NCBI GenBank assembly: GCA_031258265.1
Contig: JAIRNB010000203.1
Coordinates: 1-13,196 of the forward strand
Origin: Treponema sp.
Lineage (GTDB): Bacteria > Spirochaetota > Spirochaetia > Treponematales > Breznakiellaceae
Direction of reading: 5' to 3'
Length of the DNA stretch: 13,196 nt
The notes below the pieces were generated by a model, which was not told where the DNA came from, did no database searches, and saw only the letters and a program-made list of their open reading frames with translations. Shown here piece by piece: positions 6,616-13,196 of the stretch. Every line of letters begins with the position of its first letter. Positions within the stretch are counted from its first letter, which is position 1. The translations under genes were made by a program, and so were the position numbers.

Positions 6616-7605
6616 CCCCGCGGCCTTTCGGAAACGGCTTACCGTGGCTTGGGCGATACGCCTGGCCTTTTCCGCGCCCCGGGCCAAAATATCGTCCAGG
6701 GTCCCAGGTTCCGCCATAAGGGCCTGAAAACGTTCCCGCATGGGGGCAAGTTCCCGGTTCACCACCCGGAACAGTTCTTCCTTGGCCTCCCCCCAGCCCA
6801 TGCCGCCCCCGCGGTAACGGGCGGCCAGGCCGGCCTGCTCCTCCGCCGTGGCAAAGAGTCTGTAAAGAATGTAAATCTGACTGGCCTCCGGGTCCTTGGG
6901 TTCTTCCACGGCCTGGGAATTGGTAACAATCCGCATGATAAGCTTCCGCAGTTCCTTCTCCGGGGCAAAGAGGGGAATGGTATTGCCGTAACTCTTGCTC
7001 ATCTTCCTGCCGTCAAGGCCGGGAACCACGGCCACCGATTCCTGGACCAGGGCCTGGGGAACCTTCAAAACCTCCCGCCGGTAGTTGTAGTTCACCGCCT
7101 GGGCAATATCCTGGGCCATCTCGATATGCTGAACCTGGTCCTGTCCCACGGGAACCACATCGCTGTCAAACAGAATAATGTCCGCCGCCATAAGCACCGG
7201 ATAGGTATAAAGCCCCATGTTGATCCCCGCGTCCGGGTCTTCCCCCCTTTCCGTATTGGCCTGCACCGCCGCCTTATAGGCGTGGGCCCGGTTCATCAAG
7301 CCCTTGCCGGTAAAAGCCATAAGCTGGGTCGTAAGCTCAAAGGTTTCGGGAACCGAACTCTGCCGGTAAAAGATAACCCGCTCCGGGTCCAGGCCCGCAG
7401 CCAGCCAGCCCGCCGCCACCTGGCGAATCAGGGAAGAAAGCTCCCCGGGGTCCTTAATCGTGTTCAGCGCGTGATAATCGGCGATAAAGTACCGGGCGTC
7501 ATAACTGCCCGTCAGGGCCAGGGCCGGCTTAATCGCCCCAAAGTAGTTGCCAATGTGGAGTATTCCCGTGGGTTTAATACCCGTAAGGGCTATCTTTCTA
7601 TCCAT
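6601..7605 (-). CDS. trpS: Tryptophan-tRNA ligase (tryptophanyl-tRNA synthetase)
   Basis: This 334-aa class Ic synthetase charges tRNA-Trp with tryptophan using ATP in the cytoplasm. It has the HIGH-type motif HIGN (17-20) in GILHIGNYFGAI, the KMSKS loop (201-205) in GRKMSKSYGN, and the TrpRS segment VPVGQDQVQH (151-160) for Trp and dimer contacts. The length is typical of bacterial TrpRS. The start matches the family N-terminus, where a short lead precedes the first strand and then P-T/S-G-x-L-x-I-G-N. No Shine-Dalgarno sequence precedes the ATG; instead a -10-like element ends 7 nt before it, suggesting a leaderless or near-leaderless mRNA. It lies 145 bp downstream of the giant lipoprotein gene on the same strand and converges with the + operon. 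A 435-codon open frame on the opposite strand is a shadow. Confidence 0.96.
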   Translation of the reverse strand: MDRKIALTGIKPTGILHIGNYFGAIKPALALTGSYDARYFIADYHALNTIKDPGELSSLIRQVAAGWLAAGLDPERVIFYRQSSVPETFELTTQLMAFTGKGLMNRAHAYKAAVQANTERGEDPDAGINMGLYTYPVLMAADIILFDSDVVPVGQDQVQHIEMAQDIAQAVNYNYRREVLKVPQALVQESVAVVPGLDGRKMSKSYGNTIPLFAPEKELRKLIMRIVTNSQAVEEPKDPEASQIYILYRLFATAEEQAGLAARYRGGGMGWGEAKEELFRVVNRELAPMRERFQALMAEPGTLDDILARGAEKARRIAQATVSRFRKAAGIDQQ

Positions 7606-7612
7606 GACAGAC

Positions 7613-7640
7613 AGTGTAGCAAATTGACAGTAAATTTTAA
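7613..7640 (-). promoter_or_regulatory. Candidate trpS promoter directly against the start codon
   Basis: On the minus strand TGCTACACT (7621-7613) is an extended -10 type sequence, preceded at 16 bp by TTAAAA (7640-7635) as a weak -35. The last base of the -10 lies 7 nt from the ATG at 7605, so transcription would begin at or next to the start codon. The rest of the 7606-7750 gap holds only small hairpins, including acagcc-tac-ggctgt (7693-7707) and atgcgg/ccgcat (7661-7682). Neither is followed by a T-run. Confidence 0.4.
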
Positions 7641-7750
7641 GGGGGGCACAGGGCTTCCGAATGCGGATCAGCTATGCCGCATCATCCAACATACAGCCTA
7701 CGGCTGTTCACCGCGGCCCCGCCGGGTAGAACCGGGCGCCCCCCCAGCCG

Positions 7751-10700
7751 CTACGGATACTGCGGATACCCGGCCGGGTCAGAGGTTCCCGAAGGATTCG
7801 GGTAGTTCTGGGCCTCCCGGAACCAGAGCCGTACTTTAATCTGGTTACCGGAGACCGCCACGGCGGTCATGCCGGAATTGGCTCCCGGCGCCCCGCTGTA
7901 GATCCTTCCCTTGCTTCTATCACCGCCAGTATTACTATCACTGGTGGCAGGAGTAAGGACCAGTGGGTCATTAATGGTTAAAGCATAATCATCGTACTGG
8001 AAGAACTGGGACGAGCCGCTATTCGCCGGAATTTCGGAAATATCGTATCCCTGTTTGGGACTCAGGATAACTTCCGCATAGTACCAGCCTGCGGGGTTTG
8101 TAGTACCGGTACCAGTAGTCTCAAATTTATCCATATAGACTACGCTGCTGTCGGCCCAGCTGCCGGTATGGCTAAGCTCCACCGGCGGCCCCCAGCCTAC
8201 ATTTCCGGTAGAAACAGTACCCGCCCGTTTGTACCAGTGAATCGTGGCGTTAAAGTACCTGTTCTCCGCATAGACCACGGGATAAGTATCTTTGTAGGGG
8301 GTAATGTCTATACCCTCGATGTAGTTGTTAAACTCGTTTCGTATTACCGATTTAAGGCCGTAGAAGTTGCTGGGGTTGCTTTCATTCCCCGGATCAGCAG
8401 CCCCCGGCCTGTACAACAGGGATTTGGCCGCAGCGATGGTCTGCAGCTTGATCCCCGAAGCCTGATCGCTAAAGAATTTGAGCATATCACTGGTGTCGTC
8501 AAAGACAAACTGCAGATGTCCCGTGGTGGCGTTAGCGGCCAACTGTACCAGGGTAAAATCCTGATTAAAACCGCCGGTCCCCACCCAGTTGTTCCAGAGG
8601 GGCCAGTAGACCCGGGCCCAGTATTTCTTGCCAGGCACCAGCTTAAACTCCCGGTAATCCCCGGCGTAGAGAATGTCGTTATTCTTGTACACAACGTAGG
8701 TATCGTTGGTGGAACCGTTAGCCCTCGCCGGAATCCGGCCTTCCCCCGGATCATCATAGTTTGCGTCAGAACCGCCGTACCAGATCTGGATCTGGTTTAT
8801 CCCCGCCGCCGAGGGGTAGCCCACATGGGTAATCCTCATGCTCACTGCCAAGGACTCCGCCGTGTTCAGGCTGTAAAAATCTATATAAATATCCTGGAGG
8901 GTGTTTTTGGCGATGTCGTAGGTCCCGTACTTGGTCCGGAACAGGGAAGCCGTATCACCGGCAATGGTGTTCCCCCAGACAATCCAGAGTTCGTACTGCC
9001 CCTCTTGGGCCACATCAAGCTGGGTAAAACTTCCAGTCCGCAGGTTAAGTGAACCCGACGGGGCTAATGAGGCCGGATCACCAGTCGAGGACGAACTGCC
9101 ATCCACCACATTAGTACCCGCCATGTTCCCGACGCCTTTCAAGCCCACAATAAAGAATTTAACCGGCAGGGTGGGACGCAGGGTCCCCGAAGTCCGCCGG
9201 ACCTCATAATTGTCATAGTTGTTGTACACCCGGATATGACCCTGATTGTCAGCCCCCGATTCCACCACCGTGGGAGTATCGTTAGTTATGGTGATCGTAC
9301 TTATCTGCTGGTTCCTAATCTCCACCTGATTCTGTACATAACGGGCGGCACCCCCGCTGGAGATGTAACACTTCACCAAGTAGGTGTAGAAAGGGGGACT
9401 CCCGCTGGCGGGGGCCGGGAGGATAAGGGATTGATTCTGTCCCTGGGGGATACTTATATCCACCGCATATTCGGCCCCGCTTTGAGTCAGGTTAGTGTAC
9501 TTAACCCGGTATACGGAAGAACTCGAATCGTTGACAATCCTCAGGGTCCCGTAACCGTCGGGGGGCTCATCGGCGTCTAAGGCATCGGTGTAGGTAATAT
9601 CCACCGTATGCCCGGCCCGGATAGTCTTGGACACAGAACGGCTGTAAGTCTGTTTCAGGAGAGTCTTAAAGCGGAAGGACCAGGAGCCCTTCAGGACCAC
9701 CAGGTCCGGGTCGCTTTCGTTCCCCGGGGCGATGGTACCGGAGGCGGTGGGGATGGCAATATCGATCCAGGTGCCCCCGTTATTGTACTGAACCCGGTCT
9801 ATAATGGCGGAGGCGGAATTATTGATGATGTTGAGCCAACCTTCGTCATCTCCAATGATAGTACCGGGGTCCGCGTTATCCGAAGCGGAATCATCGGGAT
9901 TGGGTGGCCAGGAGGGGCTTATGGCATAGCCGCCGGTCCGGGTCTTGTAAAAGTACATATAGGTAACCTGGCCCGCCACAATAGTTGCGGTTTTAGGACC
10001 CGCAGAGGCAGAGGCATTGATAGTGTAATAAACTTTCACTTGCCAGTCCCCGGAGCCGAGGAGTATGGATTTCTGGTCCTTCACCGCAGGGCCCGGATTC
10101 ATGGAAAAAGAACCGGGACTTTTTGTGAAGTCGGCATAATCCACGGCAAGGTCGGGAGACAGGTTCCTGAGGATCAGGAGGCCCAATTTATCCCGGTTAG
10201 TATCGTTCAAGGCGCCGGGGCTGTCCCCTTCAGCATAACCGGGACTGGAACTCCCCCCGCCGGAATCGTTCTGATAGTCCGGGGGAGTTTCCCCGCCGCT
10301 CACATCGTAATCACTCCCCGTGTAGTAGAAGTACAGATAATTCAGCCTCCCGGTAAGTCCCACCGGGTAAATAGTTATGGCCGCCGTTTTTTGAGACGTC
10401 GTTGAACTCACGGTATAGTGGACTTTGGCCTGCCAAGCTCCGGTAGCCAAAACTATGGACCTGTCGCCATGGGGGCTGATCCGGCCCATCTCATACTTTT
10501 TTCCGCCGGATTCAAACTCCACTTTAGTAACAGCTACCCGGGAACTTAAATTCTTTACCTGCAGAATCCCATAGGAATTCCGGTTTGCGTCCCACCAGGA
10601 ATTCCCCGTATCAATAGTTCCCCCTTCGTTGGTAATCTGTCCTTCGCCGTCTTTTGTTTCACCGCCGCCGCTGCCGTTGGCAAGATAATCACTATTGTCA

Positions 10701-11743
10701 AAGGGGGGACTCCACTGGGTACTGTCGGATTTATCTGTAAGGTAATACTTCCCATCGGTACTCTTATAGAAATAAAGGTGGTTTACATAGTTCCCTATAC
10801 CGGCCTTTATAATGGAGGTACTAATCACGCCGCCGCCGCAGGAGGGATCATTAGGATCTATCCAAATGGCCCGGGCCTTCCAGAGGCCGGGCTGGAGGAT
10901 AATGGATTTCCGGTTCCCCTTGTCGGGGCCGGGGTTCATTTCCCAATGGGTATCAAAGACACCGCCCGCCTCATTGTTGTTGGCGTAGTGATCAAACACC
11001 ACCTTGAGCAGGGGCATGCTCTTGCTTAGGTTGTGGACGATGGCGATACCGTAATTTTCCCTCATGGCGCTGGGCAGTTTCCCCCGGGGATCGTTGTCCC
11101 TGGACACATCCCCTTCTTCCGGCCTGGCGGCGCTGTTGCTGTCGGTATTCTCCCCGGCGTTCTCATTATCCTGGTAAAAATTAAGGTCTATATCCCCATA
11201 GACTATGCTGGAATCTACGTTAATGCCCCCCTTGTAGGAACCGTCCTTCCCCACATAGAAGTACACATACTCCACACGGCCCGCCAAAAGGACTTTGGAC
11301 CCGCTGATGGGGCTGCCCTCCCCCGCAAAGGTGATAACAACATTATAAGTTCCGGGGAGTAAGATGATGGACTTCTCCTGGCCGGAACCCAGGGGGATAG
11401 CGGTGTTTATGGCGGATTCCTGCCCGGTGATGGTAAAAGTGGCCGCCATGGCTTTTTGACCGCCGGTAAGATTCTTGAAGATGATAGTACCCTTATCCGG
11501 GTCCGGATGGGGGTCCGGGTCATCGGTGGGGGAAGTATCGCCGGCTTGATTCGGGCCGCCGGTGATTAGATCAGTGCCGTCGTCAAGAGAAGCGCTGAGA
11601 TCCGAGGTAAAACCGATGGGATTCAGGCAGGAGGCAACAACAAAACCCGCACAAAAAAGAAGGACAGTTGGTATAAGTTTCATACCCTTTCCCTTGCTAA
11701 AAGAAATTCTACCTGCCCCAAATAAAGAACGCCGTTTTTTCAT
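7751..11743 (-). CDS. Giant repeat-domain lipoprotein, function unknown
   Basis: This 1330-aa protein is predicted to be a lipid-anchored envelope or surface protein. The lipobox is VASC with C39 after the hydrophobic run LIPTVLLFCAGFVVA. An internal ATG at 11683 (M21), behind aagggaaaggg, gives a textbook 18-residue signal peptide and may be the true start; the longer start adds a basic stretch (KKRRSLFGAG). A Pro/Asp-rich linker (74-84) follows. Residues 85-1085 contain seven or eight related modules of about 90-120 aa, separated by Gly/Ser/Asp/Pro-rich linkers. The C-terminal part (about 1090-1330) is different and includes AEVILSPKQGYDIS, reminiscent of repeat domains common in Treponema lipoproteins. 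There is no enzyme motif. Adhesion, glycan binding or a structural role are guesses. It lies alone, with trpS 145 bp downstream. Confidence 0.85.
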   Translation of the reverse strand: MKKRRSLFGAGRISFSKGKGMKLIPTVLLFCAGFVVASCLNPIGFTSDLSASLDDGTDLITGGPNQAGDTSPTDDPDPHPDPDKGTIIFKNLTGGQKAMAATFTITGQESAINTAIPLGSGQEKSIILLPGTYNVVITFAGEGSPISGSKVLLAGRVEYVYFYVGKDGSYKGGINVDSSIVYGDIDLNFYQDNENAGENTDSNSAARPEEGDVSRDNDPRGKLPSAMRENYGIAIVHNLSKSMPLLKVVFDHYANNNEAGGVFDTHWEMNPGPDKGNRKSIILQPGLWKARAIWIDPNDPSCGGGVISTSIIKAGIGNYVNHLYFYKSTDGKYYLTDKSDSTQWSPPFDNSDYLANGSGGGETKDGEGQITNEGGTIDTGNSWWDANRNSYGILQVKNLSSRVAVTKVEFESGGKKYEMGRISPHGDRSIVLATGAWQAKVHYTVSSTTSQKTAAITIYPVGLTGRLNYLYFYYTGSDYDVSGGETPPDYQNDSGGGSSSPGYAEGDSPGALNDTNRDKLGLLILRNLSPDLAVDYADFTKSPGSFSMNPGPAVKDQKSILLGSGDWQVKVYYTINASASAGPKTATIVAGQVTYMYFYKTRTGGYAISPSWPPNPDDSASDNADPGTIIGDDEGWLNIINNSASAIIDRVQYNNGGTWIDIAIPTASGTIAPGNESDPDLVVLKGSWSFRFKTLLKQTYSRSVSKTIRAGHTVDITYTDALDADEPPDGYGTLRIVNDSSSSVYRVKYTNLTQSGAEYAVDISIPQGQNQSLILPAPASGSPPFYTYLVKCYISSGGAARYVQNQVEIRNQQISTITITNDTPTVVESGADNQGHIRVYNNYDNYEVRRTSGTLRPTLPVKFFIVGLKGVGNMAGTNVVDGSSSSTGDPASLAPSGSLNLRTGSFTQLDVAQEGQYELWIVWGNTIAGDTASLFRTKYGTYDIAKNTLQDIYIDFYSLNTAESLAVSMRITHVGYPSAAGINQIQIWYGGSDANYDDPGEGRIPARANGSTNDTYVVYKNNDILYAGDYREFKLVPGKKYWARVYWPLWNNWVGTGGFNQDFTLVQLAANATTGHLQFVFDDTSDMLKFFSDQASGIKLQTIAAAKSLLYRPGAADPGNESNPSNFYGLKSVIRNEFNNYIEGIDITPYKDTYPVVYAENRYFNATIHWYKRAGTVSTGNVGWGPPVELSHTGSWADSSVVYMDKFETTGTGTTNPAGWYYAEVILSPKQGYDISEIPANSGSSQFFQYDDYALTINDPLVLTPATSDSNTGGDRSKGRIYSGAPGANSGMTAVAVSGNQIKVRLWFREAQNYPNPSGTSDPAGYPQYP
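8489..11491 (-). repeat. Region encoding seven to eight divergent tandem domains
   Basis: Approximate module limits in residues are 85-170, 230-335, 390-480, 518-608, 634-720, 731-820, 834-960 and 968-1085. Each starts with a hydrophobic strand ending in N-L/S-S (IIFKNLTGG, IAIVHNLSK, ILQVKNLSS, LLILRNLSP, LNIINNSAS, LRIVNDSSS). Most then carry KSIIL..G.W or RSIVLATGAW and close with a Y-YFY strand (VEYVYFYVG, VNHLYFYKS, LNYLYFYYT, VTYMYFYKT). Modules 5-8 are more diverged and module 7 holds an insertion. The pattern suggests beta-sandwich domains. A loose likeness to PEGA or DUF4397-type domains (a strand, then L-x-x-G-x-W/Y, then a closing strand) is inference only. Confidence 0.8.
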
Positions 11744-11763
11744 ATCATTTTCCCGCCGCCGGT

Positions 11764-11816
11764 GTTAAAACATTTCTTTGGCCGAAGTTCAAGTTTTGTT
11801 ACCGTCCGGCGGCCAA
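11764..11816 (-). promoter_or_regulatory. Candidate promoter and dyad upstream of the giant lipoprotein gene
   Basis: On the minus strand TTGAAC (11792-11787) and TTTAAC (11769-11764) are spaced 17 bp apart, each matching four of six bases of the sigma-70 consensus. A 7-bp inverted repeat, ttggccg (11778-11784) and cggccaa (11810-11816), brackets the -35. Transcription would start near 11757, leaving about 14 nt before the long start or about 74 nt before the internal start. The match is modest. Confidence 0.3.
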
Positions 11817-11860
11817 CACACCCGAAACAAAATTCCAAATCCCGCGAAACGCGCGCACTG

Positions 11861-12105
11861 GCCGGCATGAATGCCGGCTGTAATAAACGCATACGTTTTT
11901 GCAAAGCAAAAACGTAAAGCTAAAAATGGCATGGATGCCATTTTTAGCCGCAAACGAAGTTTGCGCGCGCAAGGGATTGGAGGGGGCGCAAAGCGCGCCA
12001 CCGCAGTCCCGCCGGAGGCGGGACGAGGAGGCCGGAGCGGGGCAACGGCAGTTGCCTTCGCGGAGCCCCGGAAAGCCCGGTCCCCGTGAAACGGGGATGC
12101 GCCCA
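11861..12105 (-). repeat. Mosaic palindromic intergenic repeat, right copy (inverted)
   Basis: This is the same element as at 34-219, read from the opposite strand. Its hairpins are: gccggcat/atgccggc (11861-11868/11871-11878); tacgtttttgc/gcaaaaacgta (11892-11902/11906-11916, loop aaa); gctaaaaatggcat/atgccatttttagc (11919-11932/11935-11948); cgcaaac/gtttgcg (11949-11955/11959-11965), a module absent from the left copy; gtcccgcc/ggcgggac (12006-12013/12017-12024); ggcaac/gttgcc (12041-12046/12051-12056); and tccccgt/acgggga (12081-12087/12091-12097). Many loops are three bases. It fills most of the 11744-12212 intergenic region. Short ORFs across it are products of its low-complexity GC content, not genes. 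Confidence 0.8.
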
Positions 12106-12212
12106 TAGAAACCCGGTATTCGGCCTACATGAATTCTATGTGTAAATTATAAAGCGGTATGGCGCTATTTTCTGCATTATTGTATGATCTTTTACTTACA
12201 TAGGTAACAATT
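12106..12212. other. A/T-rich spacer between the MTHFR-like gene and the repeat
   Basis: No gene is visible. On the minus strand a TATAAT (12151-12146) is present but lacks a convincing -35 element at the right distance. No clear terminator follows the MTHFR-like gene: the gccctcc/ggagggc inverted repeat (12233-12252) lies inside its last codons and has no T-tract. Confidence 0.4.
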
Positions 12213-12983
12213 TTAACTAAGACCCTGAAACAGCCCTCCCAGATAGGAGGGCAGGTCGATTTTTATGGGCATAAGGTAGAGGTTAAAGCGGCCCGCTTCG
12301 CAAAAACGCATTACTTGCCGCCCGAAATCCAGGTTCCAGCCCAGATCGGGCCGGAAAGAACGGGGAAAAACGGCCCGGTTTCGGGATTCCCAATAGCCGC
12401 GGCTGGATTCGGAAAGTACCGGGGAAAGGCCCCAAAACACGTTCTTTCCTTCCAGGTATTCGGCGTATATCTCCAGGAGCCGGAGATCAAAAAAGGGCTG
12501 ACTCATGAATCCCGACGCCCCGGCTTCTTCCTTGGCCTTTAGATAATCAAGCTCGTAACGGATATTGGACCTGTAGGGATCAAAGGCGGCGTATAGTTCC
12601 AGTTCCGGCAGTTCCAGCCGCAGTCTTTTGATAAGGGCCGTGGTCTCCGTGGGGTAAACCCGGCGATTTTTCGAGGGGTCTCCGGTGATTACCAGGGCCC
12701 GCTTTATACCATGGGCGCGAAAATAGCCGGTATGGGGGAAGGGTTCTGCGGGATCAAAGTCGATGGCCCGCAGATGGGGCATCAGCTCCGGCCTTTTGCC
12801 CGCCGGGGAAGAGACCCCGGAGAGGCAGTTTTCCAGAATCCCGCAGGCTTCCCAGGATCGCAGGGAAAAACGGAGCATATCCGGTATGTTGATCAGGCCA
12901 ATGCGGCTGAAATGCCCTGCGGTTTCCGCGGCGGCGATAAGGGATTCCGTGTCCCGGGGGATGGCCTCCAGGGAAACTAACAT
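12213..12983 (-). CDS. Short methylenetetrahydrofolate reductase-like (MetF superfamily) protein
   Basis: This 256-aa protein is predicted to share the MTHFR TIM-barrel fold that binds FAD and reduces methylene-THF to methyl-THF. Compared with E. coli MetF, VSLEAIPR (3-10) aligns with VSFEFFPPR, so E6 would be the catalytic Glu. PHLRAID (69-75) aligns with PHLTCID, ITGDP (99-103) with the RGD loop, and EAGASGFMSQPFFD (153-166) with DAGANRAITQFFFD, keeping Q162. The C-terminal YTLNR of MetF is not kept (YLMPIK here), and the protein is about 40 residues shorter, mostly at the N-terminus and in the first barrel strands. It may be a divergent reductase or a paralogue with another role. Its ATG overlaps the upstream thioesterase stop by 7 bp, so translation is coupled. 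Confidence 0.72.
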   Translation of the reverse strand: MLVSLEAIPRDTESLIAAAETAGHFSRIGLINIPDMLRFSLRSWEACGILENCLSGVSSPAGKRPELMPHLRAIDFDPAEPFPHTGYFRAHGIKRALVITGDPSKNRRVYPTETTALIKRLRLELPELELYAAFDPYRSNIRYELDYLKAKEEAGASGFMSQPFFDLRLLEIYAEYLEGKNVFWGLSPVLSESSRGYWESRNRAVFPRSFRPDLGWNLDFGRQVMRFCEAGRFNLYLMPIKIDLPSYLGGLFQGLS

Positions 12984-13196
12984 GGATCCCTGGCGATTCG
13001 CAGTTCGCCGCGAAAAGCCGGCGAAACCGGAGTATTGTTGTCCCGCTTATCCTCGGAACGGCGGCCTTCAAAGGCGGCGGCCCAATCCCAGCCTTCGGCG
13101 GGGATTTCGGTCTGCCAAAGCTCCACGGTTTGACCGGGTTTTACCTCCCCCAGGTAGTTTATATCCAAGCGGGCCCGGCCGCAGTTTTCCAGGGTC
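12977..13196 (-). CDS. Acyl-ACP thioesterase, C-terminal fragment cut by window edge
   Basis: The final 72 or so codons of a gene that enters from beyond the right end are visible, ending with TAG at 12979-12977. The readable part begins TLENCGRARLDINYLGEVKP. The segment DINYLGEVKPGQTVEL is typical of the second hotdog domain of FatA/FatB-like acyl-ACP thioesterases (known pattern: [VL]-[DE]-I-x-Y-L-x-E, then G-x-x-[VL]). Such enzymes release fatty acids from acyl carrier protein. The catalytic residues are outside the window or cannot be placed. The TTG at 13168 is an internal Leu codon, not a start. It overlaps the MTHFR-like gene by 7 bp, so both belong to one transcript. Confidence 0.65.
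   Translation of the reverse strand, partial: TLENCGRARLDINYLGEVKPGQTVELWQTEIPAEGWDWAAAFEGRRSEDKRDNNTPVSPAFRGELRIARDPC

Noticed and set aside
6532..7839. 435-codon open frame on the + strand opposite trpS
   Set aside because: It is fully antisense to trpS, which has intact HIGH and KMSKS motifs. The translation is Gly/His/Pro/Arg-rich with no recognisable domain, as expected of a codon-bias shadow.
8168..10405. Open frames on the + strand (8168-9052, 9236-9580, 9608-10405) opposite the giant lipoprotein
   Set aside because: They are antisense shadows of a repeat-bearing reading frame, with no ribosome-binding sites or known motifs.
34..12105. The two inverted mosaic repeats as ends of a composite transposon carrying the window
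   Set aside because: No transposase is inside, no target duplication is visible at the outer edges, and the enclosed trpS is a housekeeping gene. Independent copies of a dispersed repeat are simpler.
11789..12108. Overlapping small ORFs in the right mosaic repeat
   Set aside because: They are translations of GC-rich palindromes with Arg/Ala/Pro-rich products and no conserved features.

Overview
The window looks like chromosomal DNA of a free-living or gut-associated spirochaete, most likely a Treponema of the termite-gut type. This is an inference. It rests on moderately high G+C, a very large repeat-bearing lipoprotein with a spirochaete-style lipobox, an acyl-ACP thioesterase fragment, sigma-54-type control and mosaic palindromic intergenic repeats. 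No marker gene fixes the species.

Layout. Bases 1-907 hold no convincing gene. They contain a mosaic palindromic repeat (34-219), a short direct repeat, a long palindrome (603-636), a consensus-perfect sigma-54 promoter (784-803) and a foldable leader. Bases 908-6410 on the + strand form one apparent operon: amino-acid ABC permease, substrate-binding lipoprotein, second permease, ATPase, D-2-hydroxyacid dehydrogenase and a PLP aminotransferase. It ends at a stem-loop terminator near 6429-6458. Bases 6601-13196 are all on the - strand, read from the right: the 3' end of an acyl-ACP thioesterase, overlapped by a short MTHFR-like protein; a second copy of the mosaic repeat in inverted orientation (11861-12105); a lipoprotein of about 1330 residues built from seven or eight related domains; then trpS, which converges on the + operon.

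How the genes work together. The + operon reads as an import-and-convert module. An amino acid is captured by the lipoprotein SBP and pumped in by a two-permease ABC importer. It could then be transaminated to a 2-oxo acid and reduced to a 2-hydroxy acid, all probably under RpoN control and thus likely linked to nitrogen or amino-acid status. The substrate cannot be read from sequence. On the - strand, trpS is housekeeping, the giant lipoprotein is probably an envelope or surface protein of unknown role, and the thioesterase and MTHFR-like genes are translationally coupled.

The most notable items are the sigma-54 promoter with its leader, the repeat architecture of the giant lipoprotein, and the paired mosaic repeats in which hairpin arms have changed length together.
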